Below the pieces are notes generated by a model, which saw only the letters and a list, made by a program, of their open reading frames with translations, did no database searches and had not been told where the DNA came from. Position numbers and translations under genes: made by a program. Shown piece after piece: positions 52,679-61,811 of a DNA stretch of 64,000 nt. The DNA lies in NCBI GenBank assembly GCA_034669505.1, contig JAXDNJ010000079.1, positions 1 to 64,000 of the forward strand, given 5' to 3'. Origin of the DNA: JAFASC01 sp034669505. GTDB taxonomy: Bacteria > Pseudomonadota > Alphaproteobacteria > Rhizobiales > Beijerinckiaceae. Numbering within the stretch: position 1 is the first letter of the stretch; each line of letters begins with the position of its first letter.

Positions 52679-53632
52679 TCAACCCTGCAGTTGCGCCCAC
52701 ATCTCGCGGTCGCGCTCCGCCGTCCAGATCACCGGATCATCGATTCCCGACGCCTCGTCATAGGCGCGTGAGACATTGAACGGCAGGCAATGTTCGTAGA
52801 TGGCGAAAGAGCCGAAGCGGGGGTCCATGGCGGCGCGGCAGGCGGCGAAAGCCTCCTTCAAGCTCGCGCCACGCGCCACCGCAAGTTCCGCGGCTCCATA
52901 GAGCGTGTTGACGAAGTCGCGCGTCATCGCAATCGCCTCGCGCACTTTGGTCTTGCCGACAAGCGCATCGCCACGGCCCGGAACGATCGCACGTGGCTCA
53001 AACTCGAGAATGGCATCGAGCGTCGCCGGCCATTCGCGCAAGTAGGCGTCGCCGCAATAGCACGCGGAGTGATATTCGACGAGATCGCCCGTAAACATCA
53101 CATCGGCATCGGGAACATAGGCGACGATGTCACCGGAGGTGTGGCCGGCGCCGAGCTGCATCAGCCGCACCTCGCGATTGCCGAGATACAATGTGAGTTC
53201 GCCGGCGAATGTCACGTTCGGCCAGGTCAGGCCGGGAATGGACTCCGCGTCGCTGAACAGACGCGGGAACCGGCCGTATTCCGAATCCCAATCCTGTTTG
53301 CCGCGCTCCGCAATTAGACGGCGCGTCTCCTGCGAGGCGACGATCGCCTGCGCATTGTAGGCGGAAGCACCGAGAACGCGCACCGCGTGATAATGCGAGA
53401 GTACGACGTACTTGATAGGCTTGTCGGTCACCTGCCGCACGCGCTCGATGACGAGTGAGGCCATCGCCGGCGTTGCCTGCGCGTCCATGACGAGGCAGCC
53501 GTCATCGCCGACGATAATGCCGGAATTCGGATCGCCTTCGGCGGTAAACGCATAGAGGGCCGATCCGATTTCGGCGAAGGTGATTTTCTTAGCCTGGAGA
53601 TCGCCGCTAGACGCGAAACCGGGTTTGCTCAT
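52679..53632 (-). CDS. MBL-fold hydrolase with altered HxHxDH motif
   Basis: The 317-residue protein has a metallo-beta-lactamase fold: VVGDDGCLVMDAQATP (strands), LSHYHAVRVLGASAY at 79-93, GAGHTSGDIVAYVPDADVMFTGDLVEY later. The canonical HxHxDH reads H80-Y-H82-A-V84-R85, so two usual zinc ligands are replaced; H in AGHTSGD and D in FTGDLV remain. Similar proteins are seen in other Hyphomicrobiales. Activity is not known. Separated from folK by 16 bp. Confidence 0.8.
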   Translation of the reverse strand: MSKPGFASSGDLQAKKITFAEIGSALYAFTAEGDPNSGIIVGDDGCLVMDAQATPAMASLVIERVRQVTDKPIKYVVLSHYHAVRVLGASAYNAQAIVASQETRRLIAERGKQDWDSEYGRFPRLFSDAESIPGLTWPNVTFAGELTLYLGNREVRLMQLGAGHTSGDIVAYVPDADVMFTGDLVEYHSACYCGDAYLREWPATLDAILEFEPRAIVPGRGDALVGKTKVREAIAMTRDFVNTLYGAAELAVARGASLKEAFAACRAAMDPRFGSFAIYEHCLPFNVSRAYDEASGIDDPVIWTAERDREMWAQLQG

Positions 53633-53648
53633 TGCGTGTCCTCAGTCC

Positions 53649-54161
53649 TTAATTTGCTTCCCATCTCTCGATCCCGTCTCGATCGATCGCGCGTGCCGCG
53701 TCGCCAATCTTTCGCCCGGCAATCATAAGATCCGGCGCGATCTCCGCTAGCGGAACCAGCACGAAGGCCCGGCGAAAAAGCTCCCGATGCGGCAAGGTGA
53801 GGTCCGCGTCTGCCGTTTCGAGATCATCATAGAAAAGGATGTCGATGTCGATGAGCCGCGGCCCCCAACGGATACTGTCGGTGCGGCCGAGGTCCCTCTC
53901 CAAACTCTTCAGGGCGGACAGGAGTTCGGATGGCGAAAGTCGCGTCTCTGCAAGGGCGCAGAGATTGGCAAAATCCTCCTGCGCCGTGTAGCCCCAGGGC
54001 GCCGTGCGCCAGATCGAAGATTGCGCGGTGATCCGAGCGATAGCGCGCGCCTCGATCTCGTCGAGCGCGCGCCGGATGTTTGCGGCGCCGTCCCCGATAT
54101 TGCTGCCGAGGCCGAGGCCGATCGGCGCCGGGCCTTCTGCATCAGGCGTTATCGATGGCAT
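53649..54161 (-). CDS. folK: 2-amino-4-hydroxy-6-hydroxymethyldihydropteridine pyrophosphokinase
   Basis: From an ATG at 54161 the 170-residue enzyme transfers pyrophosphate from ATP to the hydroxymethyl pterin, the step before dihydropteroate synthase. It has GLGLGSNIGD at the N-terminus and the signature RWGPRLIDIDILFYDD in the middle. It overlaps the end of folP by 20 bp, so the longer frame to 54368 is overlap. Its place behind fhcC-folP suggests that folate (and perhaps methanopterin) precursor supply is linked to C1 metabolism. Confidence 0.93.
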   Translation of the reverse strand: MPSITPDAEGPAPIGLGLGSNIGDGAANIRRALDEIEARAIARITAQSSIWRTAPWGYTAQEDFANLCALAETRLSPSELLSALKSLERDLGRTDSIRWGPRLIDIDILFYDDLETADADLTLPHRELFRRAFVLVPLAEIAPDLMIAGRKIGDAARAIDRDGIERWEAN

Positions 54162-54984
54162 CGAGCACCGTGAAGGCGGCGCGGTGTTCGGCCGGATCGT
54201 GAACGCGGAAGATTTTTGCACCATAGATTGCGGTGACGAGATTGGCGGCGATGGTGCCGATGAGACGCCCTTCCACAGTCGCGCCGAGAAGCGCGCCGAA
54301 GATCGATTTGCGTGAAATGCCGATGAGGATCGGCAGGCCGTATTCCTGAAGCTGCGTCGTTGCGGCAAGGGCGGCGAGGTTCTGCTGCTTTGTCTTGCCG
54401 AAGCCGATGCCGGGATCGAGGATTATGCGCTCCTTCGGGATGCCGGCGCGCTGCGCGAGCTCGAGCGAGCGGTCGAAGAAGCGCCTGAGATCGGCGACGA
54501 TATCGAGTGCGGGATCGACATCGTTCCTGTTGTGCATAACGACAACCGCCGCCTCTGCTTTGGCGACGGCATCAGGCATGGCGGGATCACGCTGCAAGCC
54601 CCAGACGTCGTTTACCACAACGGCGCCAAGGGCAGTGGCGCGGCGCGCCGTCGCGGCTTTATATGTATCGATTGAAAACGGTGCATCGACCTTCTCGAGC
54701 AGCGGTGCGAGCAAAGGTTCGAGCCGAGCCCATTCGTCTTCAGAGGAAATCGGTGTGTGCCCCGGGCGCGTCGATTCGGCGCCGAGATCGATGATATCTG
54801 CGCCATCCGAGACGAGCTTCCGTGCCTGCTGAAGGGCGCGATCGGGCGCGTTGAAGCGCCCGCCATCCGAGAACGAATCCGGCGTGACGTTAAGAATGCC
54901 CATGATCGTCTTGCGCGAATGCGCCGCCGCGAGGAAGGTGTCGCGCTTTTCGGCGAACGTCGCGCGCTGATCAATCTGCAGCAA
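54142..54984 (-). CDS. folP: Dihydropteroate synthase
   Basis: The enzyme joins the pterin pyrophosphate and p-aminobenzoate. Motifs: IMGILNVTPDSFSDGG near the N-terminus, DLGAESTRPG, and ISRKSIFG near the C-terminus, all at normal spacing. I chose the TTG at 54984 (GAGG 8 nt upstream, product 280 residues), which overlaps fhcC by 14 bp; a longer start at 55026 and an ATG at 54903 are alternatives. A dihydropteroate synthase gene next to fhcC is also known in Methylobacterium C1 clusters. Confidence 0.9.
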   Translation of the reverse strand: MLQIDQRATFAEKRDTFLAAAHSRKTIMGILNVTPDSFSDGGRFNAPDRALQQARKLVSDGADIIDLGAESTRPGHTPISSEDEWARLEPLLAPLLEKVDAPFSIDTYKAATARRATALGAVVVNDVWGLQRDPAMPDAVAKAEAAVVVMHNRNDVDPALDIVADLRRFFDRSLELAQRAGIPKERIILDPGIGFGKTKQQNLAALAATTQLQEYGLPILIGISRKSIFGALLGATVEGRLIGTIAANLVTAIYGAKIFRVHDPAEHRAAFTVLDAIDNA

Positions 54985-55780
54985 CGAGAACCTCGCCTTT
55001 GCCGAGCACGGACATGTCGCCGGCATAACGCTCGAAAGAACCTTTTAGCAGGCGGGCGGCGGCGCGGCTTTCAGGTTTGAGACTGTCCGCGAAAAGCCGT
55101 GCAAAGCCGAACGCAAACGTGCCGCATGGCAGGAAGGCCGGCGAAAGCGATGGCTTTTCGCGGAGAAGCAGCGATCCCCGGCGCATCAGATATCCGGGCA
55201 GGCGGCCCGTCGCTCCCAACACCAGGAGCGTGCCGGCGATCATGCGGCTCGCGACATAATCGCCGCTGCCCTTTTCTATCACGATGATGCCGCGCCGCAT
55301 GCGGTCGCCTGCGCGATCGCCCGCTCGTCCGCGCACGACGATGAGGCCGCCGCGCATGCCCTGCATCTCGCCGGGAAAAGGACCGCCGAGAAAATCGCCG
55401 GCACTGCCCGTGATCTCGATACGCCCGCCGGACAAGCCGGAGCCGGCAAAGGGTCCGGCATCGCCTGATATCGTCAGCCGGCCGCCCGACATCTTGCGCC
55501 CGGCAGCCTTGCCGACCGGCCCTTCGACATCGAGCGCGCCCGCCGCAAGGCCTTCGCCGATATTGTCGAGACGCTCGGACCCGCCCTCGAATCGGATTGC
55601 AGCGAGATCGCCGGCGCGAATATGAAACGCGTCACCCGCCGTGATCTTCTGCTTGGTCGTGTTCAGCGCAATGCGGGCGATCTCGGCGGGGCCGAGACCG
55701 GCCAGCCGATGCGGAACAAGCGCCGCGCAATCGAGCCGCTGATCCGGCTCGCCGCGCAGGCTGAACGTGAACGGCTTCAC
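54971..55780 (-). CDS. fhcC: Formyltransferase/hydrolase complex subunit C
   Basis: From the GTG at 55780 (GTGA overlap with fhcD) the product is 269 residues. The central part is a beta-helix of GG-x-GG-type turns (MSGGRLTISGDAG, LSGGRIEITGSAG, MRGGLIVVRGRAG, MRRGIIVIEKGSG), as in formylmethanofuran dehydrogenase subunit C and glutamate synthase. In methylotrophs it is the scaffold of the four-subunit Fhc complex, which converts formyl-H4MPT to formate through methylofuran. The frame extending to 56008 is not coding. Confidence 0.93.
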   Translation of the reverse strand: MKPFTFSLRGEPDQRLDCAALVPHRLAGLGPAEIARIALNTTKQKITAGDAFHIRAGDLAAIRFEGGSERLDNIGEGLAAGALDVEGPVGKAAGRKMSGGRLTISGDAGPFAGSGLSGGRIEITGSAGDFLGGPFPGEMQGMRGGLIVVRGRAGDRAGDRMRRGIIVIEKGSGDYVASRMIAGTLLVLGATGRLPGYLMRRGSLLLREKPSLSPAFLPCGTFAFGFARLFADSLKPESRAAARLLKGSFERYAGDMSVLGKGEVLVAAD

Positions 55781-56679
55781 GAAACTAGATCCTTCAAATG
55801 GAATTTGAAGGGGCCCAGGCCGCCGCCATAATTCCCGGCGCCGACGCGCACGACGCCGCGCTTCGGCCCGAGCCGCACGATTGCGCGCAGCCCCGCGCGC
55901 ATCGCACCCGCAACCGCGGCTTCGCTCAATCCGTCGATGACGATTTCGAGCACACAGGCGATGCTCGGATCGAGCACGGACTCGACCGCGCCGCGCAGCG
56001 TCGGACAATAGGCGTTGTTGGTCGAAGCGAGCATCCCTTTGTATTTTCCGCCGATCTTGGTGCCCGATCGGACGATGCCGCCCGGGAACGGCATGATTGC
56101 GTCGGGAACGGCGCGCATCGCGTCGATTGCTGCTTCGGCTGCGTGCAACGTCGTCTCATAAGAGCGGCCCATCAGCAAAAGATTGCCGCCGCCAACCGCG
56201 TCGGTGACGAGGCCGGTTGTCGCCTCGCACAGGAACTCGCCGTCCATGACCGGCACGCGCCAGAAATGCCGCCCGTCATCGAGGCGCTTCGATATCTGCC
56301 AGCCGTCGCCGAAATAACGGATGGCGTCCCCGAGCTTAAGCCGCGTGCCGCCGTCGACGCCGGCAAAGCAGGCCGAGCCGGGGGCGGTGAGTACGCATTG
56401 TCCGACGCGGTTCGCGAGCTGCTTCTGCAGCTCGTCGGGCGACATCGACAGAATGAGCACGCGCATGCCGGGCCGCCGGTCCGGGGTTTCGCGCGCGCCG
56501 AGCTCGCGGTCGATGCCGGCTTCGCAGCCGCAGCCGATGATCGATGTCGCAAAGCCGGTCATGCTCATCGCCGCGTTGAGCGCCCAACGGCGCGTCGGCC
56601 CGGTGATGGTGATCGCGGTGCCGCTCATCGCGAAAGCTTCCGCGAATGTGTCGTCGATCTCGACGCCGCGGACGTTCAT
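55777..56679 (-). CDS. fhcD: Formylmethanofuran:tetrahydromethanopterin formyltransferase
   Basis: The 300-residue enzyme moves the formyl group between H4MPT and methylofuran. It has VEIDDTFAEAFAMSGTAITITG at the start, and PFPGGIVRSGTKIGGKYKG, LDPSIACVLEIVIDGLSE and VGAGNYGGGLGPF further on, matching the archaeal Ftr family at full length. Overlaps fhcA (ATGA) and fhcC (GTGA). In bacteria it works inside the Fhc complex. Confidence 0.95.
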   Translation of the reverse strand: MNVRGVEIDDTFAEAFAMSGTAITITGPTRRWALNAAMSMTGFATSIIGCGCEAGIDRELGARETPDRRPGMRVLILSMSPDELQKQLANRVGQCVLTAPGSACFAGVDGGTRLKLGDAIRYFGDGWQISKRLDDGRHFWRVPVMDGEFLCEATTGLVTDAVGGGNLLLMGRSYETTLHAAEAAIDAMRAVPDAIMPFPGGIVRSGTKIGGKYKGMLASTNNAYCPTLRGAVESVLDPSIACVLEIVIDGLSEAAVAGAMRAGLRAIVRLGPKRGVVRVGAGNYGGGLGPFKFHLKDLVS

Positions 56680-58310
56680 GATCGAAGGCCGACATCTTCG
56701 AAGAGGTCCGGCCGCGGCAGCGCCTCGGCATGGACCAAGAAAAGATCGCGCGGCGCGCGGTAGATCTCGTCGTAATAGGCATCGAGCCGCCGCTCGATGC
56801 CGCGGTCGAAGTCAGGCAGCGATTGCAGCGTGCGCCCGGCGCGATAATGCGTGACTTCGCCGTCGCGCACGACGAGGTCGCCATCCTTGAAGACGAGATG
56901 TGCGGCGCGGAACATGCGCGCGCGATCCTTGTCGTCGTCGTAGATCGCGACGTCGGCACGCGCGCCAGGTCCGAGATGGCCGCGATCGGCAAGGCCGAGC
57001 AGCTTGGCCGGCGCGGCCCGCGTCATGGTGGCGATTTCTTCGAGCGTGTATTCGCGGCCGATCGAGGCGAGTGTGGTCATCTCGGCCACCGAGCGGGGCA
57101 TCTCCGCGAGCCATTCCGCGCGCAGATCGCGGCTCATCAGCAGCGCGAGGAGATCGGGATAGGTCGTGAACGGCGCACCGTTCGGGTGATCGGTCGTGAA
57201 GAAGACACGGCTCGGATCATCGATCAGCAGGAACAGCTCGAGCCCGCAGGCCCATTGCACGGCGTTGTAGAAGTCGCTGCGGCGGTAGTCGTACGGCACG
57301 ATACCGCCGCCATTGGCGTCGCCGTCGAAGATCACCGACTTGTTCGGCCGCGCATTGCGGCTGCCATTGTATTGGCGCAGCACGTCGAGCGAAACCGTGA
57401 ATGTCTGGCCGAACATCACCTGGCCGACATCGACCGTCACGTTTTTTGCAGCATTTACCGCTTCGGCAAGCCGCGCCGCGGCGGAGGAGAAGCCGCGCTT
57501 GCCCTCGGTGCCGTAGGAATAGAATTGCACATGCGCGAGGTGCAGCGGCAGGTCGCGCGCGGCATCTATCGTGGCAATTGCGGTATCGACGTTTCCGGCG
57601 ATGCCGAGATTGTTCATGTGAAGATGCAGCGGATTCACGATTTTGAGGTCGATGACCGCACGCTGCAGCGCCTCGACAATCGTGCGCGAGGTGACACCAT
57701 AGTGGGGCACGACGTCATCCAGCGAGAAAGCGCGCGCGTTGTACTTAAATGCCGTTGCGCCTCCCGCATTGATGCATTTGATGCCGAGGCCGCGCGTTGC
57801 CGTGAGCGTTGCGCCGACATATTCGGCGACCGCGGCCGAACTCTCGCCGTCGCGCAGCATCGAAAGCAAGAAGTCATCGTTGCCCAGCACTGTCAGGATG
57901 GCCTTGTCGATGATCGGCGTATCGGCAAGCTCGAGATGCGCATGCAGCGCGTGGTGCGGCGACACCGCCGGTTCGACGACCGTCGTAAAGCCCATCTTGG
58001 CGTAGAGGCAGCCGGTCTCGAATGTCGACCAGCGCGCCGTGGACAGCGGTAGATTTGCCGATGAAGGGGTTTGTCCCGGATGCAGTTCCGGCAACAGCAG
58101 CCGGCCGGTATTTACGTTGCCGCCGGCGATGTGCGAGTGGATGTCGATCCCGCCAGCCATGATGATCTTGGCGGTGACGTCGTATGTTTGGTCTGCCTTT
58201 CGGCCCACGGGCGGCGCGATGATGCGATCATCTTCGATGAAGAGATCGCCAGCGCGCTCGCCGCCATTCGCCGGATCGATGATGCGCCCGCCGCGGAGGC
58301 ACGTCAGCAT
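56676..58310 (-). CDS. fhcA: Formyltransferase/hydrolase complex subunit A
   Basis: The 544-residue amidohydrolase-fold protein is the hydrolytic subunit that releases formate from formyl-methylofuran. The metal-binding HSH is at H58-H60 (GGIDIHSHIAGG), followed by typical Fmd/FwdA stretches (KMGFTTVVEPAVSPHHA, HMNNLGIAGNVDTAI, FTTDHPNGAPFTTYP). Length is normal. It overlaps fhcB by 7 bp and fhcD by 4 bp. Confidence 0.95.
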   Translation of the reverse strand: MLTCLRGGRIIDPANGGERAGDLFIEDDRIIAPPVGRKADQTYDVTAKIIMAGGIDIHSHIAGGNVNTGRLLLPELHPGQTPSSANLPLSTARWSTFETGCLYAKMGFTTVVEPAVSPHHALHAHLELADTPIIDKAILTVLGNDDFLLSMLRDGESSAAVAEYVGATLTATRGLGIKCINAGGATAFKYNARAFSLDDVVPHYGVTSRTIVEALQRAVIDLKIVNPLHLHMNNLGIAGNVDTAIATIDAARDLPLHLAHVQFYSYGTEGKRGFSSAAARLAEAVNAAKNVTVDVGQVMFGQTFTVSLDVLRQYNGSRNARPNKSVIFDGDANGGGIVPYDYRRSDFYNAVQWACGLELFLLIDDPSRVFFTTDHPNGAPFTTYPDLLALLMSRDLRAEWLAEMPRSVAEMTTLASIGREYTLEEIATMTRAAPAKLLGLADRGHLGPGARADVAIYDDDKDRARMFRAAHLVFKDGDLVVRDGEVTHYRAGRTLQSLPDFDRGIERRLDAYYDEIYRAPRDLFLVHAEALPRPDLFEDVGLRS

Positions 58311-59410
58311 GCGGCGGCCTCGTGCGGAAGCGATGCGCTGATCTCTTCAAGAGCGGCAGCAGCGGTTGCGAGGTCGCTCGCGTGGCTGGCGCGGCGCCAT
58401 GCGAGCGATTGCGTCTCGCGCGCAAACGCGGCGCTGTCGTGATCGCGTCCAGGCTGGCCGACGGTGATGTGGACCTTGCTTTGCGATGCGGCAGAATTCG
58501 CAGCGCTTAACGCGACAAGCGGCGTGCGCGAGGCCCAAGACGGCAACTCTCCCTCACACGAGATCCAGACAAGCGCATCGGCCTCCCCGCTTTCGATGAG
58601 ACGCGCCGAGTCGAAGCGCCACGGATCGTGCTCGGGATAGCCCCGCCCGAATCCGGTACGGACAGGAAATCCCGTCATCCATCCCGCCGTCTGCATCGAC
58701 GTCTCGGCGTTGCCGGAGCCGCCGATCGACAAAGTCGAAAACCGCGTGCTTTTGTTCAAGTCCGCGACGAGGCCGGCAAGCATCTCGATTGCGAGTACAT
58801 CGAGCGACGTTGGGCTGTATACAACAAGTCCGAATTGCGCGCGCTGCAGCCTCTCCGCAATTGCGTCGAGAGCGCTCTTATCAGATACCGAAAGCGCTAC
58901 GCGACGCCCGGCATTGCAGGCGCGCAGTGCCGCAATGACTGCGGGAAGCGCTTCGCTGCGGGCTGCAATCTTGTGAGTGACGAGTCTCGACAGACTCTCC
59001 TCATCGCTCTCCGCTCCGATCCACAGGATTTGCCGCCGCTCCGGCTGGAGCGCCAGCCGCGGCACCTCCGCAAGCCCAAGCCTTTCGACCATATCGGGCC
59101 AAAACTTCGTCAGGTCGGAGCCGATCAGAAGAACCGTGTCGGCGCGCTGCCGCGCCTCGTTCGGTGTGATGATGAACTTGCCGAAGCTTCGCATGACATC
59201 GAGTTCGCGAAACGCAATTCCAGACTCGATGTGATCGACCACGCCGCCAACACGTTCCGCCAGCCAGATCGCCGCCCGTATGCCGGCGACATCACACGAT
59301 CCGAGAAGAAACACCGGCAGCCGGCTCGCCGCAATCAATCCCGCCGCAGCACGAGCCGCTTCGGCAAACGGGACAGACCTGCCGTCGATGAAACACACGC
59401 TCTGCGGCAT
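58304..59410 (-). CDS. fhcB: Formyltransferase/hydrolase complex subunit B
   Basis: The 368-residue protein is related to subunit B of tungsten/molybdenum formylmethanofuran dehydrogenases but is shorter. I see no cysteine cluster for an iron-sulphur centre or the metal-binding Cys/Sec, as expected for the bacterial hydrolytic form, which has lost the redox step. Segments such as VLLIGSDLTKFWPDMVERLGL and RTGFGRGYPEHDPWRFD are family-like. It starts the fhcBADC run, 14 bp after the pterin-dehydratase-like gene. Confidence 0.92.
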   Translation of the reverse strand: MPQSVCFIDGRSVPFAEAARAAAGLIAASRLPVFLLGSCDVAGIRAAIWLAERVGGVVDHIESGIAFRELDVMRSFGKFIITPNEARQRADTVLLIGSDLTKFWPDMVERLGLAEVPRLALQPERRQILWIGAESDEESLSRLVTHKIAARSEALPAVIAALRACNAGRRVALSVSDKSALDAIAERLQRAQFGLVVYSPTSLDVLAIEMLAGLVADLNKSTRFSTLSIGGSGNAETSMQTAGWMTGFPVRTGFGRGYPEHDPWRFDSARLIESGEADALVWISCEGELPSWASRTPLVALSAANSAASQSKVHITVGQPGRDHDSAAFARETQSLAWRRASHASDLATAAAALEEISASLPHEAAAC

Positions 59411-59424
59411 TCACGTCGGCCAGA

Positions 59425-59805
59425 TCAGTCGTACTTCACATAGGCGAAGCGCTGGTCACCTGCAGGCGTGCCCTCGAGCGCGCCTCCCTCTTTGCCAGGC
59501 TGCCAATGCACGACCTCTTCGATTTTCTTCGCCAGTTCAAAGTCCTTGTCGGTCACGCCGCGCGCTGCATGATTTTGCAGGCGCACTTCAACCCAAGCAT
59601 AAGACGCGGTGAGGTCAGGGTGATGCCAAGCAGCTTCGGCAAGATGGCCGACCGTATTGATGACCATCAGCGTACCCTTCCAGCCATTCGTACGGTATTT
59701 CCGCCTGATCCATCCGTCCTCAAAATACCAGTGCGGCAGATCGCGCTTGAGCCGCGCCTCGATTTCTTCGGGCGCGTAGGTGCGCTCCTTCGCCCTCTCG
59801 CTCAT
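59425..59805 (-). CDS. Pterin-4a-carbinolamine dehydratase-like protein
   Basis: The 126-residue protein carries the PCD signature EAAWHHPDLTASYAWVEV, with a conserved His-His-Pro and the downstream His and Asp (QNHAARGVTDKDF). Classical PCD recycles biopterin for aromatic hydroxylases. Here it is the first gene of the fhc operon, as in other methylotroph clusters, so it may act on methanopterin or its precursors (inference). An added N-terminal section gives it slightly more than the usual 100 residues. GGAGGA lies before the ATG. Confidence 0.85.
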   Translation of the reverse strand: MSERAKERTYAPEEIEARLKRDLPHWYFEDGWIRRKYRTNGWKGTLMVINTVGHLAEAAWHHPDLTASYAWVEVRLQNHAARGVTDKDFELAKKIEEVVHWQPGKEGGALEGTPAGDQRFAYVKYD

Positions 59806-59914
59806 GGCGGCGTCCTCCGGGCGTTGCAGTCAGGTGTTGCAAGCCGATGATTTTTGCGCAGTGTAGAGGGCGAGCCTTGCGAAGCAAGTCTGCCCACCTC
59901 TCCCTCCGCGAGCG
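59806..59914. promoter_or_regulatory. Divergent promoter region of the C1 cluster
   Basis: The 109 bp between the minus-strand PCD-fhc-fol operon and the plus-strand mptG-mtdB-mch operon must hold both promoters. I cannot pick out reliable -35/-10 elements. Confidence 0.5.
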
Positions 59915-60886
59915 ATGATCGATAGCGTAACCGTCCGGGCACCGGCTCGTCTGCATCTCGGCTTTCTCGATATGAATGGCGAGCTCGGCCGCCGCTTCGG
60001 CAGTATCGGGCTCGCGATCGACGCATACGAAACCTGCGTCACAATGCGCCGTGCGGCGCACATGAGTGTGCGCGGGCCTGAGGCGGCACGCGCCGAGCGC
60101 ATTCTGGCGAAGAAGCTCAACGCTGCGACTGATAACCCCAGCGGCTATGAAGTCTGCGTTGAGCAGGCGATTCCCGCGCATGGGGGACTCGGCTCGGGAA
60201 CGCAGCTGGCGCTGGCACTTGCCGCAGCCATGCATCGCTTGGAAGGCCGTGCCGGCGATCTCTCGCAATATGCGTTACTGGCCGGGCGCGGGGCGCGATC
60301 AGGCGCCGGAACCGGGCTTTTCGCGACCGGTGGCTTGGTGGTCGATGGCGGCCGCGGCGCCGCCACGCGCGTTCCGCCGATCGTCGCCCGCGCCGTCTTC
60401 CCCGAAGCCTGGCGGATCATCCTGGTCACCGACAGGTCAGAGGTTGGAATCAGCGGCCCGGCCGAGATCGAAGCCTTCGCTGCACTGCCGCAATTTTCCG
60501 CCGGGCACGCCGGTGAAATCTGCCGCCGCCTGCTGATGCAGGTCCTGCCGGGCCTGGCTGAAGCGGATATTCGCAGCTTCGGCGCCGGCATCTCGGCCAT
60601 TCAGGTGATCGTCGGCGACCATTTCGCCGCGGTGCAAGGCGGTTCGCGATTCCGGAGCCGTGCAGTGGAAGCTCTGCTGGGCGACCTCGCCGCCGCAGGC
60701 GCAACCGGCATTGGGCAAAGCTCGTGGGGACCGACCGGATTTGCCTTTGTGCCGGATGCCGGCGTCGCGGAAGGGCTCGTCGCGCATGTCTCCCGCAAAG
60801 CCGCCGAGCTGCAGCTGGACATCCGCCTGTGCAAAGGGCTCAATCGCGGCGCTATGATCGACGAAAACACGCCGGCAAGCGCGTGA
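59915..60886 (+). CDS. mptG: Beta-ribofuranosylaminobenzene 5'-phosphate synthase
   Basis: The 323-residue GHMP-fold enzyme condenses PRPP with a 4-hydroxybenzoate or pABA-type acid to form beta-RFA-P, the committed step of methanopterin synthesis. Motifs: VRAPARLHLGFLDMNGELGRRFGS at the start, the glycine-rich PAHGGLGSGTQLALA around residue 90 and GRGARSGAGTGLFATGGLVVDGG. First gene of the plus-strand C1 operon. Length typical. Confidence 0.93.
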   Translation: MIDSVTVRAPARLHLGFLDMNGELGRRFGSIGLAIDAYETCVTMRRAAHMSVRGPEAARAERILAKKLNAATDNPSGYEVCVEQAIPAHGGLGSGTQLALALAAAMHRLEGRAGDLSQYALLAGRGARSGAGTGLFATGGLVVDGGRGAATRVPPIVARAVFPEAWRIILVTDRSEVGISGPAEIEAFAALPQFSAGHAGEICRRLLMQVLPGLAEADIRSFGAGISAIQVIVGDHFAAVQGGSRFRSRAVEALLGDLAAAGATGIGQSSWGPTGFAFVPDAGVAEGLVAHVSRKAAELQLDIRLCKGLNRGAMIDENTPASA

Positions 60887-60917
60887 TCTTGCGGCCAAGA
60901 AAATACGGGGCGCAACG

Positions 60918-61811
60918 ATGGCATCGAAATTTATCCTGCACATGATCACGCCGCTGAAGCACATGAGTCCTTTCGACGTGAACATGGCGCTCGATGCCGG
61001 CTTCGATGCTGTCCTGCCTTACACCAACGTCGACGCGAAGGAAGTAACCGGGCTTGTGCAGGACGCGATGTTCTCGCGCCCGCCACAGGATGCGGTGCGC
61101 ACCGGCGTTTTTATCGGCGGCAAAGACGCGATTCTCGCGCTCGATATGCTCGATGCCGCGAAGAAGGCTTTGTTCAAGCCGTTCGAGCTTTCAATCTTTG
61201 CCGATCCGGCGGGATCGTTCACGACGGCAGCGGCGATGGTCGCCTGCGTCGAGAAGCTTCTCAAAGAGCAGCACAGGCGCGATCTCAAGGGCGCGAAGAT
61301 CGTCGTCTATGGTGCAACGGGAGTCGTCGGTTTCACCGCCGGCGTGATCGCCTCGCTCGAAGGCGCCGACTTGACGCTTGCGGGCTATGACGGCGCGGCG
61401 CGCGTCGAACGGGCAGCGCAGGAAATCACGCAGCGGTTCGACACGTCAGTGAAAGCGGCGGACGCGAGCACGCCGGATAAGATTCGCGCCCTTTTGCAGA
61501 AGAGCGAGATCGCGCTGTGCGCCGGACGTGCCGGCGTTCAGATTTTGTCCGAAGCGGATGTGAAAGCCGCAAACAATCTCCTGATCGCGGCGGATGTGAA
61601 CGCGGTCCCGCCACCGGGCGTGGCCGGGCTCGACGCCCAAAACAAGGGCGAGCCGATCGCGGCTACGAAGGTTCTTGGTATCGGTGCCTTCGCCATCGGC
61701 AACGTGAAGTACCAGACGGAATCGGGCCTTTTCAAACGCATGGTCAAATCGAAAGAAGCACTGGCGCTCGACTTCCGCGATGCTTTTCGTCTCGCCCGTG
61801 AACTCGCCTGA
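60918..61811 (+). CDS. mtdB: NAD(P)-dependent methylene-tetrahydromethanopterin dehydrogenase
   Basis: The 297-residue enzyme oxidises methylene-H4MPT to methenyl-H4MPT. It starts FILHMITPLKHMSPFDVNMA and has the Rossmann signature IVVYGATGVVGFTAGVIASLEGA around residue 130, as in MtdB of Methylobacterium. In the cluster it supplies methenyl-H4MPT to Mch, encoded two genes downstream. It overlaps the start of the ATP-grasp gene by about 30 bp. Confidence 0.95.
   Translation: MASKFILHMITPLKHMSPFDVNMALDAGFDAVLPYTNVDAKEVTGLVQDAMFSRPPQDAVRTGVFIGGKDAILALDMLDAAKKALFKPFELSIFADPAGSFTTAAAMVACVEKLLKEQHRRDLKGAKIVVYGATGVVGFTAGVIASLEGADLTLAGYDGAARVERAAQEITQRFDTSVKAADASTPDKIRALLQKSEIALCAGRAGVQILSEADVKAANNLLIAADVNAVPPPGVAGLDAQNKGEPIAATKVLGIGAFAIGNVKYQTESGLFKRMVKSKEALALDFRDAFRLARELA

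Noticed and set aside
56730..58052. A 440-codon open frame on the plus strand
   Set aside because: It is fully antisense to fhcA, is His/Arg/Asp-rich and matches nothing; a high-GC shadow frame.
58304..59410. Loss of iron-sulphur/tungsten ligands in FhcB as a novel finding
   Set aside because: This is the known state of the bacterial Fhc complex, which acts as a hydrolase rather than a dehydrogenase.
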